The notes: generated from the letters alone by a model not told the origin. 64,000 bases of DNA from Dehalococcoidia bacterium (GCA_009839725.1 VXPF01000117.1:83531-147530), one strand, 5' to 3'; numbered from the stretch's first letter, positions 16,782 to 25,085 are shown. Program-made: numbers and translations.

Positions 16782-18268
16782 CAGGCGTTCTCCTCGGGGG
16801 GCTGGGGGCGTTGGGGAGGTTCGGGCGACTCGACGGGTTTCGCGCCCATCTCGCGCGCGGCGGCCGCCAGGTGGCCGCCCTTGGCGGGGCGGCTTGCGGG
16901 CGCGGTCCGCTCGATACGCTCGACCGCAAGGGTGACGGGGCGCTTCAGCAGCTCCTCCGCCTTCTGCTCCACCAGGGTGCGTCCGTCGCTCGCGATCTTG
17001 TTCATGTGGATGGGATGGTAGAAGCCGAGCCGCAACTCGTCACCGTCCATCGCCAGCACCTTGCAGGAGTCGTTCAGCCAGGCGGCGAGGGCCGGCTGGG
17101 TCATCCGGCAGCGCTGGTAGAGCTCCCTGAGGAAGCGATCCTCGCGGCTTTCGCTGGCGGGGTCGCGACGACGGGCCCGGGACCCGCGTTGCGGGCGCTG
17201 GCCGCCGCGGGTCGGCTGTCCGTTCGCAGCGGCGGCTGCCGGAGCGGCGGCGGGTTGGGCGGGGCCGAGGACGGCGGCCGCACAGGCGACCTCAAGGGGC
17301 ACGGGGCTACCGGGGTCGCGGCGGAAGTCGGCGGCGGCGAGCTCCGCCACCGCCGTCGTCAGGACGCCGACGTCGGGCGTGCGCTCGCGGGCGGCCACGA
17401 GCAGGCGCTCGCGGAGGGTGTCGATGGCCTCGCGCGTGAAGCGGGCGATATCGAGGCCGTCGCCGGCGACCTCGCGGGCGATCTCGAGAGCCGCGCCGAG
17501 ATCACGGTCGGCGATGGCACCGGCGAGCTTCTCGGTGCGCTCGTCGCGCACGAGCCCGAGGGATTCGAGCACGTCGTCGGTGCTCGGGGAGTTGCCGTAC
17601 ATGGAGGCGATCTGTTCGAGCAGGGTGATGGCGTCGCGGAGCGCGCCCCGCGCCTCGCGGGCGATGGCCAGGAGGCCTTCCTCGGGGAGGCTGTAGCCCT
17701 CCTCTCCGGCGATGAAGCGCAGGCGTTCGACCATCGCCTCGATGGGGATGCGGCGAAAGTCGAAGCGCTGGCAGCGGGAGGTGATGGTGGCGGGGATCTC
17801 GTGCAGCTCGGTGGTCGCGAGGATGAAGATGGCGTGGGGCGGGGGCTCCTCGAGCGTCTTGAGGAGGGCGTTGAAGGCGCCGGTCGTGAGCATGTGAACC
17901 TCATCGAGGAGGTACACCTTCCGCTCGAGGTCGCTTGGGGCGAAGGCAATCTTGTCGCGGAGCTCGCGCACGTCGTCGATGCCGCGGTTGCTGGCGGCGT
18001 CCATCTCGATCAGGTCGAGGGCGGCGCCGCGGTTGATGGCGTCGCAGGAGGGGCAGGCGTTGCAGGGCTCGCCGCTCACGCGAGTCGTGCAGTTCACGGC
18101 CTTGGCGAGGATGCGGGCGGTGGTGGTCTTGCCGGTGCCGCGAGGCCCGGCGAAGAGGTAGGCGTGGGCGACCTTATCCGTTACGAGGGCATTGCGAAGG
18201 GTCTCGACGACGTGGTCCTGGCCGACCACTTCCTCGAAGCCGCGTGGGCGCCACTTCCCGTAGAGCAC
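16781..18268 (-). CDS. dnaX: DNA polymerase III subunit gamma/tau
   Basis: The 495-residue clamp-loader ATPase of the replicative polymerase. Walker A GPRGTGKT lies at residues 41-48, a zinc module has CTTRVSGEPCNACPSC, and Walker B reads VYLLDEVHML. Domain III follows, and a Gln/Ala/Arg-rich linker near residue 350 leads to a short C-terminal domain. GTG 18268 is chosen because GGGGAGGGACG precedes it; a TTG seven codons upstream (18289) is the alternative. A -10-like TATACT lies at 18316-18311 on the minus strand without a good -35. Confidence 0.95.
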   Translation of the reverse strand: MLYGKWRPRGFEEVVGQDHVVETLRNALVTDKVAHAYLFAGPRGTGKTTTARILAKAVNCTTRVSGEPCNACPSCDAINRGAALDLIEMDAASNRGIDDVRELRDKIAFAPSDLERKVYLLDEVHMLTTGAFNALLKTLEEPPPHAIFILATTELHEIPATITSRCQRFDFRRIPIEAMVERLRFIAGEEGYSLPEEGLLAIAREARGALRDAITLLEQIASMYGNSPSTDDVLESLGLVRDERTEKLAGAIADRDLGAALEIAREVAGDGLDIARFTREAIDTLRERLLVAARERTPDVGVLTTAVAELAAADFRRDPGSPVPLEVACAAAVLGPAQPAAAPAAAAANGQPTRGGQRPQRGSRARRRDPASESREDRFLRELYQRCRMTQPALAAWLNDSCKVLAMDGDELRLGFYHPIHMNKIASDGRTLVEQKAEELLKRPVTLAVERIERTAPASRPAKGGHLAAAAREMGAKPVESPEPPQRPQPPEENA

Positions 18269-18344
18269 CGTCCCTCCCCGGAGAGCCAACGTACAGCGTT
18301 GACACGGGAGAGTATAGAACGGATGTCCCGCCGTGGATCACGAA

Positions 18345-18368
18345 GGAGGGGGCCGATCGGCCCCCTCC
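18345..18368. terminator. Perfect 24-bp palindrome, probable bidirectional terminator
   Basis: GGAGGGGGCCGA is followed directly by its reverse complement TCGGCCCCCTCC, a perfect 24-base palindrome between the micro-gene pair (which ends at 18425) and the dnaX promoter region. It has no strong T-run on either strand, so it could be a Rho-assisted terminator or a protein-binding site. Confidence 0.45.
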
Positions 18369-18424
18369 TCCCGTTGGTACCCAGACCGGAGCCTCGCCCG
18401 GGGCGAGGTCCCAGGTTGAGGCGG

Positions 18425-18613
18425 TTACGCCGCCCGATCGAGCTCCTTCCCCTGCAGGAAGACGTCGACGGGATGCAGCCCCGCTTCGCTGTCGCTGATG
18501 CGCTCCTTGTTGGAGCGCAGGGCCTGCCACTCCTTGCGGAATCGAGCCTTGGGCGAGTTCGCCTCGTGAAGGCGCCCCAGAAGGACCGCGCGGGCCAGTT
18601 CATACTCAGTCAC
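18425..18613 (-). CDS. 62-residue protein of unknown function, second gene of riboswitch operon
   Basis: A short, charged, soluble protein with no Cys, no signal peptide and no membrane segment; the first half looks helical (EYELARAVLLGRLHEA) and the Lys/Arg-rich middle is followed by an acidic end. I do not recognise a family. GTG 18613 is well supported: GGAGGAG precedes it by 5 bases, and it overlaps the stop of the upstream 50-codon gene by 4 bases (GTGA), indicating translational coupling. The c-di-AMP riboswitch at 18765-18895 lies upstream on the same strand, and a palindromic terminator candidate follows. A role downstream of c-di-AMP is inference from context. Confidence 0.6.
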   Translation of the reverse strand: MTEYELARAVLLGRLHEANSPKARFRKEWQALRSNKERISDSEAGLHPVDVFLQGKELDRAA

Positions 18614-18762
18614 AGATACTCCTCCGATTGAGCAATGGCGGCGGCGCTCCCGCCACGGGAGCATCGCCAGGCGACGCCGTCGGGGTCCCACGACTGCTTG
18701 CGGCCGTTTCGGGTCTGGGCGTTCGCTGCGAACCGGAGTCGAAGCGATCGAGAGACCCCCAC
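18610..18762 (-). CDS. 50-residue protein of unknown function, first gene of riboswitch operon
   Basis: An open frame of 50 codons from GTG 18762 to TGA. Its ribosome binding site GGAGGG (18775-18770) is 7 bases before the start and forms the 3' edge of the c-di-AMP riboswitch, as expected for a translation-regulating switch. About three quarters of third codon positions are G or C, consistent with coding but not decisive. The N-terminal half is basic (RSLRLRFAANAQTRNGRKQ), followed by WDPDGVAWRCSRGG. No family is recognised. Its stop overlaps the next gene's start by 4 bases. A non-coding leader is the alternative. Confidence 0.45.
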   Translation of the reverse strand: MGVSRSLRLRFAANAQTRNGRKQSWDPDGVAWRCSRGGSAAAIAQSEEYL

Positions 18763-18764
18763 GT

Positions 18765-18895
18765 GAGGTCCCTCCTACGCCGGCGGGGTTAGCTGTCGGG
18801 CTACGACTGGAGGTGCCGTCCGCTTTCGCGGTACGCCCCTGAATGTGGCGGTTCCCCCGCTCCCCCGGAGGGGATTTGGCGGCAGCAGATGCTGC
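18765..18895 (-). ncRNA. c-di-AMP riboswitch (ydaO/yuaA class)
   Basis: On the minus strand the order and sequence of the conserved ydaO/yuaA blocks are reproduced. CGCCAAATCCCC opens the element (~18883), a stem leads to GGAGCGGGGGAACCG, then GGGGCGTACC, a GCGAAAGC tetraloop hairpin, CACCTCC (18815-18809), and the hallmark AGCCCGACAGCTAACC (ending at 18788), then GGCGTAGGAGGGACC. CACCTCC can pair with the downstream GGAGGG (18775-18770), which is the ribosome binding site of the 50-codon gene. Ligand binding would therefore hide the site and switch translation off, as is usual for this class. It begins ~55 bases after the cupin gene stop. The remaining intergenic bases (18896-18950) hold no clear promoter. 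Confidence 0.88.
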
Positions 18896-18950
18896 CCATC
18901 CAGCGTTTCAGGTCGCCCCGCAACAAGCAAGGGGCCGGCGCCACAGTGGG

Positions 18951-19268
18951 TCAGAAATGGAGCGCGAGCCAGACCGTGGGCTCGTCCGGGGCCGTCCAGG
19001 CGACGCGGTGGCGGCGGTGCGGGGGGATGTCGGTCCAGCCGCCGGCCTCCAGATCCAGCGTCTCGCCGTCATCGAACTCGAGGCGGGCGCGGCCCTGAAC
19101 GACGAGCACGAACTCGCGCCCGGGCTGGTCGTACCAGAACCCCTCGGGCGAGGCGTGCCCCGTAGAGACGATGCGCTCGATGCGGACGCCGTCGCCCTCC
19201 ACAAGCGTCTCGACCAGCTCTTCCGGGAGGTCCGGCGGGAGGTCGCGGAGGAGGTCGCCGGCGCTCAC
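18951..19268 (-). CDS. Small cupin-domain protein
   Basis: A 105-residue single-domain cupin beta-barrel. The segment ASPEGFWYDQPGREFVLVVQGRARLEF and the later GGWTDIPPHRRHRVAWTAPDEPTVWLALHF match the two cupin motifs. Metal-ligand positions are partly preserved: the Glu of motif 1 and the His of motif 2 are seen, but the usual HxH of motif 1 is not obvious. GTG 19268 overlaps the stop of the upstream TIM-barrel gene by 4 bases. It is the last gene of a methyltransferase-TIM barrel-cupin operon; the substrate is unknown. Confidence 0.75.
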   Translation of the reverse strand: MSAGDLLRDLPPDLPEELVETLVEGDGVRIERIVSTGHASPEGFWYDQPGREFVLVVQGRARLEFDDGETLDLEAGGWTDIPPHRRHRVAWTAPDEPTVWLALHF

Positions 19269-20089
19269 CGGGAGGCTGCCAGCACCGTGCGGGCTGCATC
19301 GGAGGCGAGGCGGGCGCCCTCGTCGATGGGGTGGCCGCGGAGCCAGTCGCTGAAGACCTCGACGGCGGTCGGGCCTCGCCGGCCCGTCTCGTCGAGGATG
19401 CGGAGGAGGCCAGCCAGGTCGACATCGCCCTGGCCGGGGAGGAGGCGGTGGCCGATCGTCTCTGCGACGACGTCGGGCGAGGGTTGGGCGGGGGCATCGC
19501 TGATCTGGAGGTGGATCACCTTCTCGCCGGGGATGGCGCGGAGCAGATCGGGGTCGGGGCCTGAGCGGAACCAGTGCCAGGCGTCGAGGACGAGGCCGGC
19601 GTTGAAGCGTTCCGCATCACGGACGACGGGCCAAGCCGCAGCCAGGTTGGGGATGCCAGTCCAGGGAAGGAACTCGACGCCGAGCTGCTGCCCGTGGCGC
19701 GCGGCCACGTCGCAGGCGATGGCGAGGCCCTCGGCAGCGGCGGCAAGGTCTGTTGCCGGCTCCATGGTCACCGCCAGCACGGTGTCAGCCCCCAGCTCCT
19801 CGGCGATGCCACAGATGCGGGCGGTTTGCTCGACGATGGCGTCGCGATCGCCGGGGCCGTTCGCCCAGGCGGTGATGTACTCCAGCATCGCGAGAACGAC
19901 GCCCGCATCGTCGAGGAGGGCGCGCATGTCAGCGTGCGAGAGGCCCTCGGCGCGGGCCTCGTCGTAGTGCGACATCCACATGGAGATGCCCGCGAAGCCG
20001 TTCGCGCGGGCGGCGCGGACACGCTCGGCGAAGGGCGCGGTCTGGACCGCCCCGAGGCAGAGGACGAGGTCAGCGGGCGTCAGCACCAC
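19265..20089 (-). CDS. Sugar-phosphate isomerase/epimerase-like TIM-barrel protein
   Basis: A 274-residue protein of the xylose-isomerase-like TIM-barrel superfamily (AP endonuclease 2 fold). Recognisable strands include ANGFAGISMWMSHYD, GADTVLAVTMEP, GVEFLPWTGIPN with a metal-binding Glu, NAGLVLDAWHWFRSG with the Asp/His pair, IHLQISDA, and GPTAVEVFSDWL with the last Glu. Members are isomerases, epimerases or dehydratases acting on sugars or cyclitols; the substrate cannot be assigned. GTG 20089 has GGGAGAG before it and lies within the end of the upstream methyltransferase gene. Confidence 0.8.
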   Translation of the reverse strand: MVLTPADLVLCLGAVQTAPFAERVRAARANGFAGISMWMSHYDEARAEGLSHADMRALLDDAGVVLAMLEYITAWANGPGDRDAIVEQTARICGIAEELGADTVLAVTMEPATDLAAAAEGLAIACDVAARHGQQLGVEFLPWTGIPNLAAAWPVVRDAERFNAGLVLDAWHWFRSGPDPDLLRAIPGEKVIHLQISDAPAQPSPDVVAETIGHRLLPGQGDVDLAGLLRILDETGRRGPTAVEVFSDWLRGHPIDEGARLASDAARTVLAASR

Positions 20090-20915
20090 CGCTCTCCCAG
20101 GTAATGAGCAGGCCTTGGAGGGGCGGCCGCCAGGTGGGGAGCCACTCACCGCCGGGGCCGCGTTCGAACAGCTCGTCGAGGCGGGCGGCGACGCGCTCCG
20201 CCGCCCCGGCCGCGCCCGTCGCCTCAACGTCCTCGAGTGCGAAGGCGACGGCCTCCTCCTCGCTCGCGGGGTAGGCGACGCGCTCGGGCCAGGTGAAGGG
20301 CTCGGGAAGGAGGCGAACCTCCGGGAGGAGGCCGGCATCCCACATGACGGGCAGCAGCTCGCGATGGTCAGGGGAGCGGACCATCTCGACCCCGTGGGCG
20401 ATGCGGAAGAGGCGGGCATTTCGGGCAGGGGGCGTAGGGCTCCAGATCCAGATGGCGGCGCGGCGTGAGGCGGCGCGGTCGAGCTTCAGCACGAACTCGT
20501 CGATCTCGCGCACGAAGTAGACGACATCGACGCTGATGACGAAGTCGCCCTCAGCCCCGGCATCGAGCCAGGGGGCGCGTTCGAGCGCGGCGGTCGTGAT
20601 TCCGGCTTCCTCGGCGGAGGCGAGAAACTCATCGCCCATGCCCGGGGCGGGCTCGGCGTTGGTGAGGGCGCGGCAGCGCAGGGCGAGGGGCAGGCCGACG
20701 CGGCCTGCCCCGCCCCCCACGTCGACGACGTGGTCGTCGGGCCGGACGAGGGCCGCGATCTCGACGAGATTCGCATCGAGGGGACGGTGCGGGTCGAAGC
20801 GGTAGGAGGGAGCGTGCTTGCTCCAGCGATCCGCATTGAGCTCGTCTAGTCCGAGCGCCTGGCGTTGCTCCCGCCGGGCGTCGATCAGGGACTGGTAGCG
20901 ATCGAGGGCGGTCAT
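20070..20915 (-). CDS. Class I SAM-dependent methyltransferase
   Basis: A 281-residue Rossmann-fold methyltransferase. SAM motif I reads VVDVGGGAGRVGLPLAL (about residues 65-81). GDFVISVDVVYFV is the motif IV strand, and the long C-terminal half is substrate-specific. No substrate is evident. It overlaps the following TIM-barrel gene by 20 bases, indicating co-expression. A TATCCT hexamer ends 9 bases before ATG 20915, slightly farther than the leaderless pattern elsewhere. Confidence 0.82.
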   Translation of the reverse strand: MTALDRYQSLIDARREQRQALGLDELNADRWSKHAPSYRFDPHRPLDANLVEIAALVRPDDHVVDVGGGAGRVGLPLALRCRALTNAEPAPGMGDEFLASAEEAGITTAALERAPWLDAGAEGDFVISVDVVYFVREIDEFVLKLDRAASRRAAIWIWSPTPPARNARLFRIAHGVEMVRSPDHRELLPVMWDAGLLPEVRLLPEPFTWPERVAYPASEEEAVAFALEDVEATGAAGAAERVAARLDELFERGPGGEWLPTWRPPLQGLLITWESGGADAR

Positions 20916-20958
20916 GACAGGGGCAGGATAGCCCGTCGACGGCGAGTCGTCGTTCGCG

Positions 20959-21705
20959 TTATGACGAGTCGTTGGCCGGCGAGCGCCGCGCTCGCAGGAG
21001 CGAATACACAAGCACGGCGAGCGTTGCCCCCACGACCGGCCCGACCCAGTAGATCCAGTGCGCGCTCCACTCGCCACCGGCGATGGCGGGGCCGAGGGAG
21101 CGGGCGGGATTCATGGAGGCGTTGCCGACGGGACCCCAGGCAAGGATCGCGAGGCCGACGTAGGAGCCGACCGCGATAGCGGCGAAGCTGCCCTGGGCCC
21201 GCTCGTCGGTGGCCACGCCCATGATCACGAGAGCGAGGAAGAAGGTGAGGATGACCTCGGCGAGGAAGGCGGCATCCACGCCGCCGATGCGAGGGGCGGT
21301 CGCCCCGGCGTCGCCGGCATCGCCCACGATGGCGACGATGGCGAGCCCCGCGAGGACGCTCCCGATGAGCTGCGCCACGACGTAGGCGAGGGCGCGGAGG
21401 GAGCCGATGCGGCCCGCCAGCCGGAAGGCCAGCGTCACGACCGGGTTGATGTGCGCGCCGGAGACGTGGCCCAGCGCGAAGATGGCGGCGACCACGACCA
21501 GGCCGGCGGCAAGCCCCATCCCCACGGGCGTGACACCGCCACCACTGGCAGCGTCCACGGCCACCGCGCCCGCGCTGAAGAACACGAGCGCGAACGTGCC
21601 AAGCACCTCGGAGAGCAGGGTGGCGGCTGCGCCACGGCGATCGCCGCGCCACTCCCGGTCGATCGCGGTTCCCGTCACGGCCTGCGCGAGGCTTCTCTCG
21701 GTCAC
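20959..21705 (-). CDS. Major intrinsic protein (aquaporin/glycerol-channel family)
   Basis: A 248-residue membrane channel with six predicted helices and two pore half-helices. The second pore motif is canonical NPA (GNASMNPARSLGP), but the first is NPV (SGAHINPVVT, about residues 87-89). The Arg after the second NPA is present (NPAR). It could pass water, glycerol or another small solute. GTG 21705 is preceded by a G-rich stretch, and TATACT (21738-21733, minus strand) lies 27 bases upstream as a likely -10 element. Confidence 0.87.
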   Translation of the reverse strand: MTERSLAQAVTGTAIDREWRGDRRGAAATLLSEVLGTFALVFFSAGAVAVDAASGGGVTPVGMGLAAGLVVVAAIFALGHVSGAHINPVVTLAFRLAGRIGSLRALAYVVAQLIGSVLAGLAIVAIVGDAGDAGATAPRIGGVDAAFLAEVILTFFLALVIMGVATDERAQGSFAAIAVGSYVGLAILAWGPVGNASMNPARSLGPAIAGGEWSAHWIYWVGPVVGATLAVLVYSLLRARRSPANDSS

Positions 21706-21766
21706 GGTCGCACACCCCCGGTGCGGCGACGGAGTATACGGACGCGATGTGGTCGGACGGCTGCGC

Positions 21767-23098
21767 TCAGCGGACGGACTCGTCGTACTTCGTGGCGATG
21801 TGGCCCTCGGCGACGAGGCGGTCGTACTCGTCGTCGGAGACACCCAGCAAGTCGCGGTAGACGTAGTCGTTGTCCTGTCCGAGGGCCACGGGGGGCCGGC
21901 GAATGCCACCCTCGGACGCGGGCAGGGCGTAGAGGGGTCCGGGGTAGAGGTACTCCCCGATGTCGTCCTCGATCTCGCAGGGCTGGTACAGATCGCGCGA
22001 CTGGACGTGGGGGTCGGCGAGCACCCGCCATGCGTGGAGGACGGGCGCGGCGGGGATCCCCGCTTCCTGCAGGCGGTGGAAGAGGCGCTCATCCTCGAAC
22101 TGGCAGGTCCACTCCGCCAAATTCGCGTCGAGGAGGTCGTGGTGGGCGGCGCGGCCGGCGCCGGTTGCGAGTTCGGGCGCGGCTGCCCAGGCGGGATCGC
22201 CCATGACGCCCCGGAGCGCCTCCCACTCGGCGTCGCTGGAAATGGTGATGGCGATCCAGCAGTCGTCGCCCTCGCCACCGTGGTCGGCGGGAAGGCAGGG
22301 GTAGAGGCCCGCGGGGGCGACGCCGTCGGCGGCGTAGATCGAGCGGTTGCCGATGGCGCGCTGCACGTTCCCGGTGAGGGCGTAGTCGAGGTACGCATGG
22401 GAGAACATGGCGACGGCGTTCTCGGCCTGGGCAAGCTCGATGAGCTGCCCCTCGCCAGTGTTGTTCCGATGCCACAGGGCAAAGAGGACCGAGAGCGCGA
22501 TCTGGGTGCCGCTCACGTAGTCGGCGGCGAAGACGCCGATGATGGGGTCGTCGCCCTCGTAGCCGCGCAGCATCTGGTGGCCCATGACGCTCTCGAGGTG
22601 GATGCCGAGGACGCGGGCATCGGAATAGTCGCCGCTCAGGCCGTAGCCGGAGGCGCGCACGAAGATGATGTCGTCGCGCTGTTCACGCAGCCACTCGTAG
22701 GTGATGCCGAGCTTCTCCATCGTTCCGGCGAGGCTGTTTTCGATGACCACGTCCGACTCGGCGATGACGCGCCCGAGGATCTCGCGGCCCTCGGGACGGC
22801 GGAGGTCGACGGTGAAGCTGCGCTTGTTCCGGAACATACCGACAAAGAGCGAGCAGTAGTTCCAGGAGCGTTCGCCGGGATCGTTGTTGGGGAAGCAGAT
22901 GGTGGAGGGGTAGTTCTTGACCTCTTCGGGGGTGGGGTGGGCGCGCGATCCGCGCGTGAGCGGCTGCCAGACGTACTGGTTCTCGGCCTTCAGCACCTCG
23001 GCGCCGAGGTCGCCGAGGATGGCGGTGGAGAAGGATCCCGCCCACACGCCCGTCAGGTCGACGACACGCACGCCTTCAAGGGGGAGAGGAACGGTCAC
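21767..23098 (-). CDS. CaiB/BaiF family III CoA-transferase
   Basis: A 443-residue family III CoA-transferase, which moves CoA between carboxylic acids. The N-terminal block LEGVRVVDLTGVWAGSFSTAILGDLGAEVLKAEN is typical, and the Asp in GVFAADYVSGTQ is the expected covalent catalytic residue. The C-terminal part has the interlocked-dimer region. The acyl substrate is unknown; the neighbouring dehalogenase does not settle it. GTG 23098 is used because a -10 hexamer ends 7 bases before it, predicting a leaderless transcript. Confidence 0.88.
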   Translation of the reverse strand: MTVPLPLEGVRVVDLTGVWAGSFSTAILGDLGAEVLKAENQYVWQPLTRGSRAHPTPEEVKNYPSTICFPNNDPGERSWNYCSLFVGMFRNKRSFTVDLRRPEGREILGRVIAESDVVIENSLAGTMEKLGITYEWLREQRDDIIFVRASGYGLSGDYSDARVLGIHLESVMGHQMLRGYEGDDPIIGVFAADYVSGTQIALSVLFALWHRNNTGEGQLIELAQAENAVAMFSHAYLDYALTGNVQRAIGNRSIYAADGVAPAGLYPCLPADHGGEGDDCWIAITISSDAEWEALRGVMGDPAWAAAPELATGAGRAAHHDLLDANLAEWTCQFEDERLFHRLQEAGIPAAPVLHAWRVLADPHVQSRDLYQPCEIEDDIGEYLYPGPLYALPASEGGIRRPPVALGQDNDYVYRDLLGVSDDEYDRLVAEGHIATKYDESVR

Positions 23099-23111
23099 GG
23101 CGCGCACCGTA
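23099..23111 (-). promoter_or_regulatory. Leaderless-type -10 element of the CoA-transferase gene
   Basis: TACGGT (23111-23106, minus strand) is followed by 7 bases and then the GTG start codon, so transcription should begin at or next to the start codon. Confidence 0.5.
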
Positions 23112-23150
23112 CGCCTCGATCGTGACAATCGCGAGTCCGCGCGGCGGGCG

Positions 23151-23846
23151 TCACAGGAGAGCGTCGGCGAGTTCGGTGAAGGTGGACACGGTCAGGTCGG
23201 GCTGGAGAGGCGAGTCCTCGTAGGGCAGGTTCTGGCGGTTGACGAAGGCGGCGCGGAAGCCGCAGGCGCGCGCGCCGAGCACGTCGAAGGAGTTGGCGGA
23301 GACCATGAAGCACTCGGCCGGCTCGAGACCCAGCCTGGCGGCGGCGTGGCGGTAGACGGCGGGGTGCGGCTTGAACGCCCCGATCTCGGCGACGGAGATG
23401 ATGGCATCGAAGTCCCAGCCGATGCGGTTGGTTGCGAGGTGCTCGAGGAAGTGCGGGTCGCCGTTGGAGAGGGCGACGAGGTCGTAGCTCTTCTTGAGCC
23501 GGTGGAGTGCATCAAGCACCTCGGGGTAGGGGTGCAGGTCCTGCCAGAAGGCCATGATCTCGTCGTCCGCGCCGTCGTCGGAGTCGATGCGGTTGAGCCG
23601 CAGGGTGTAGCGGAGGGCGCGGCGGCAGGTCTCGAGGTAGCCGCTGTGGCCAAGCAGAAGGATGTTGTCCTGGTACTGCTCGATGCGCTGGCGGGCGCGC
23701 CACTGCGCCCAGAACTCCGCCGGGTCGGCGTCGATCCCGCGTTCGGCGAACCAGCGTCCCACCGGCGGCTCGAGGCTGCCGCCGAGGTCGAGCACGGTCC
23801 CGAAGAGGTCGAAGGTCAGGGCGCGGACGCCACCGAGGCGGGTCAT
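23151..23846 (-). CDS. HAD-superfamily hydrolase, haloacid dehalogenase type II-like
   Basis: A 231-residue enzyme. Motif I is ALTFDLFGTVLDLGG with the nucleophilic Asp, followed by a helical cap. Motif II is LVALSNGDPHFL, the conserved Lys lies in FKPHPAVYRHA, and motif III region reads FMVSANSFDVLGARACGFRAAFVNR. The S/N-rich motif III matches (S)-2-haloacid dehalogenases, which hydrolyse short 2-haloacids, but related phosphatases cannot be excluded. ATG 23846 has a -10 hexamer 8 bases upstream. Confidence 0.82.
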   Translation of the reverse strand: MTRLGGVRALTFDLFGTVLDLGGSLEPPVGRWFAERGIDADPAEFWAQWRARQRIEQYQDNILLLGHSGYLETCRRALRYTLRLNRIDSDDGADDEIMAFWQDLHPYPEVLDALHRLKKSYDLVALSNGDPHFLEHLATNRIGWDFDAIISVAEIGAFKPHPAVYRHAAARLGLEPAECFMVSANSFDVLGARACGFRAAFVNRQNLPYEDSPLQPDLTVSTFTELADALL

Positions 23847-23860
23847 GGGCCGGGAGGATA
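23847..23860 (-). promoter_or_regulatory. Leaderless-type -10 element of the dehalogenase gene
   Basis: TATCCT (23860-23855, minus strand) ends 8 bases before the ATG at 23846, so the transcript should have almost no 5' leader. Confidence 0.45.
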
Positions 23861-23966
23861 GCCGGTTCGCACATCGTGGACGCGGGCGCAGGTTCGACAA
23901 GAACGGCGAAAGTGTCCACGATTGCCGTTGACTCGCGGCCGCCCGGTTCGCGAGGGGAGCAACAGC

Positions 23967-25085
23967 ATGAAGTTCGGGGTCTTCTTCGAGATATCGGTGC
24001 CGCGTCCGTGGGGCCCGGAGACCGAGTACACGGTGTACCAGAACTGCCTGGAGCAGGCTCGGGTCGCCGACGAACTGGGGTTCGACCAGGCATGGGCGGT
24101 GGAGCACCACTTCCTGGAGGAGTACTCGCACTGCTCGGCGCCGGAGATCTTCCTGACGGCGATCGCGATGCAGACGAAGCAGATCCGCGTGGGGCACGGC
24201 ATCGTGACGTGCGTTCCCGAGCTGAACAGCCCGATCCGTGCGGCCAAGCGCGGCGCCGTGCTCGACCTCGTGTCGGGCGGGCGGCTGGAGTTCGGCACGG
24301 GCCGCTCGGCGACGTGGACGGAGCTCGGCGGCTTCGGCGCGAACCCGGACGAGACGAAGAAGACGTGGGACGAGTACGTGCGCGTCATCCCGAAGATGTG
24401 GACGCAGGACCGCTTCAGCTGGCAGGGCCGGGCGTTCTCGATGCCCGAGCGCAGCGTCCTCCCGAAGCCGTACCAGAAACCGCACCCGCCTATGTGGGTG
24501 GCAGTGACGAGCGTGGGCACGGAAATCGACGCGGCCGAGCGGGGGCTCGGCAGCCTGGGGCTCTCCTTTGGGGGCGTGGGCGAGCAGGCACAGAAGATCG
24601 CCGGCTACCGCAAGCGCATCCAGTCATGCGACCCCGTGGGCGAGTTCGTGAACGAGCAGGTCAACACCGTCAGCTTCCTCTACTGCCACGAGGACGACGA
24701 GAAGGGGATCACGACGGGCCAGCGCATGGCCGGGACGTTCAACTACCTCTCCGAGCAGACGCTGGCGACGCGGCAGGCGTACCCGACGCCGTCGTACCTG
24801 TCGCCGGGGCTGCTGTACCAGCTGCGGCAGGAGTCGACGAGCGGACCCGAGGGCCGGGTGCCCGAGGGCCTCACGATCGGCGATCCGCACCGGGTGGCGC
24901 AGGCCGTGCGTCGCTGGGAAGAGGCAGGCGTGGACCGCATCAACTTCCTGCTGAACGTGCACGAGATGGTCCCGCAGGAGGACGTGCTCGCCTCGATGCG
25001 GCTGTTCGCGAGGGAAGTGATGCCGCAGTTCCAGGGCGACCAGGCGGCTGAGCCCGCCGGGGCCACGGCGGCGGGCGGCGCCTGA
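23967..25085 (+). CDS. Luciferase-like flavin-dependent monooxygenase (LLM class)
   Basis: A 372-residue TIM-barrel flavoenzyme of the bacterial luciferase-like superfamily. The opening MKFGVFFEISVPRPW, the segment GFDQAWAVEHHFLEEYSHCSAPEIFL, and GRLEFGTGRSATWTELGGFG are typical of FMN-using group members; an F420-using enzyme is possible. The segment HPPMWVAVTS binds the cofactor phosphate in relatives. ATG 23967 follows GAGGGGAGC. Its stop overlaps the ATG of the next gene (TGATG), so it is coupled to the acetoacetate-decarboxylase-like protein. Substrate unknown. Confidence 0.87.
   Translation: MKFGVFFEISVPRPWGPETEYTVYQNCLEQARVADELGFDQAWAVEHHFLEEYSHCSAPEIFLTAIAMQTKQIRVGHGIVTCVPELNSPIRAAKRGAVLDLVSGGRLEFGTGRSATWTELGGFGANPDETKKTWDEYVRVIPKMWTQDRFSWQGRAFSMPERSVLPKPYQKPHPPMWVAVTSVGTEIDAAERGLGSLGLSFGGVGEQAQKIAGYRKRIQSCDPVGEFVNEQVNTVSFLYCHEDDEKGITTGQRMAGTFNYLSEQTLATRQAYPTPSYLSPGLLYQLRQESTSGPEGRVPEGLTIGDPHRVAQAVRRWEEAGVDRINFLLNVHEMVPQEDVLASMRLFAREVMPQFQGDQAAEPAGATAAGGA

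Noticed and set aside
18299-18318. TTGACA and TATAGA on the plus strand near the dnaX start
   Set aside because: The spacing is only 8 bases, far too short for a sigma-70 promoter, and no plus-strand gene follows.
18646-18662. GCTCCCG-CCA-CGGGAGC hairpin as a riboswitch terminator
   Set aside because: The loop is 3 bases and there is no T-run; it lies inside the 50-codon frame, and the switch is better explained by ribosome-binding-site masking.
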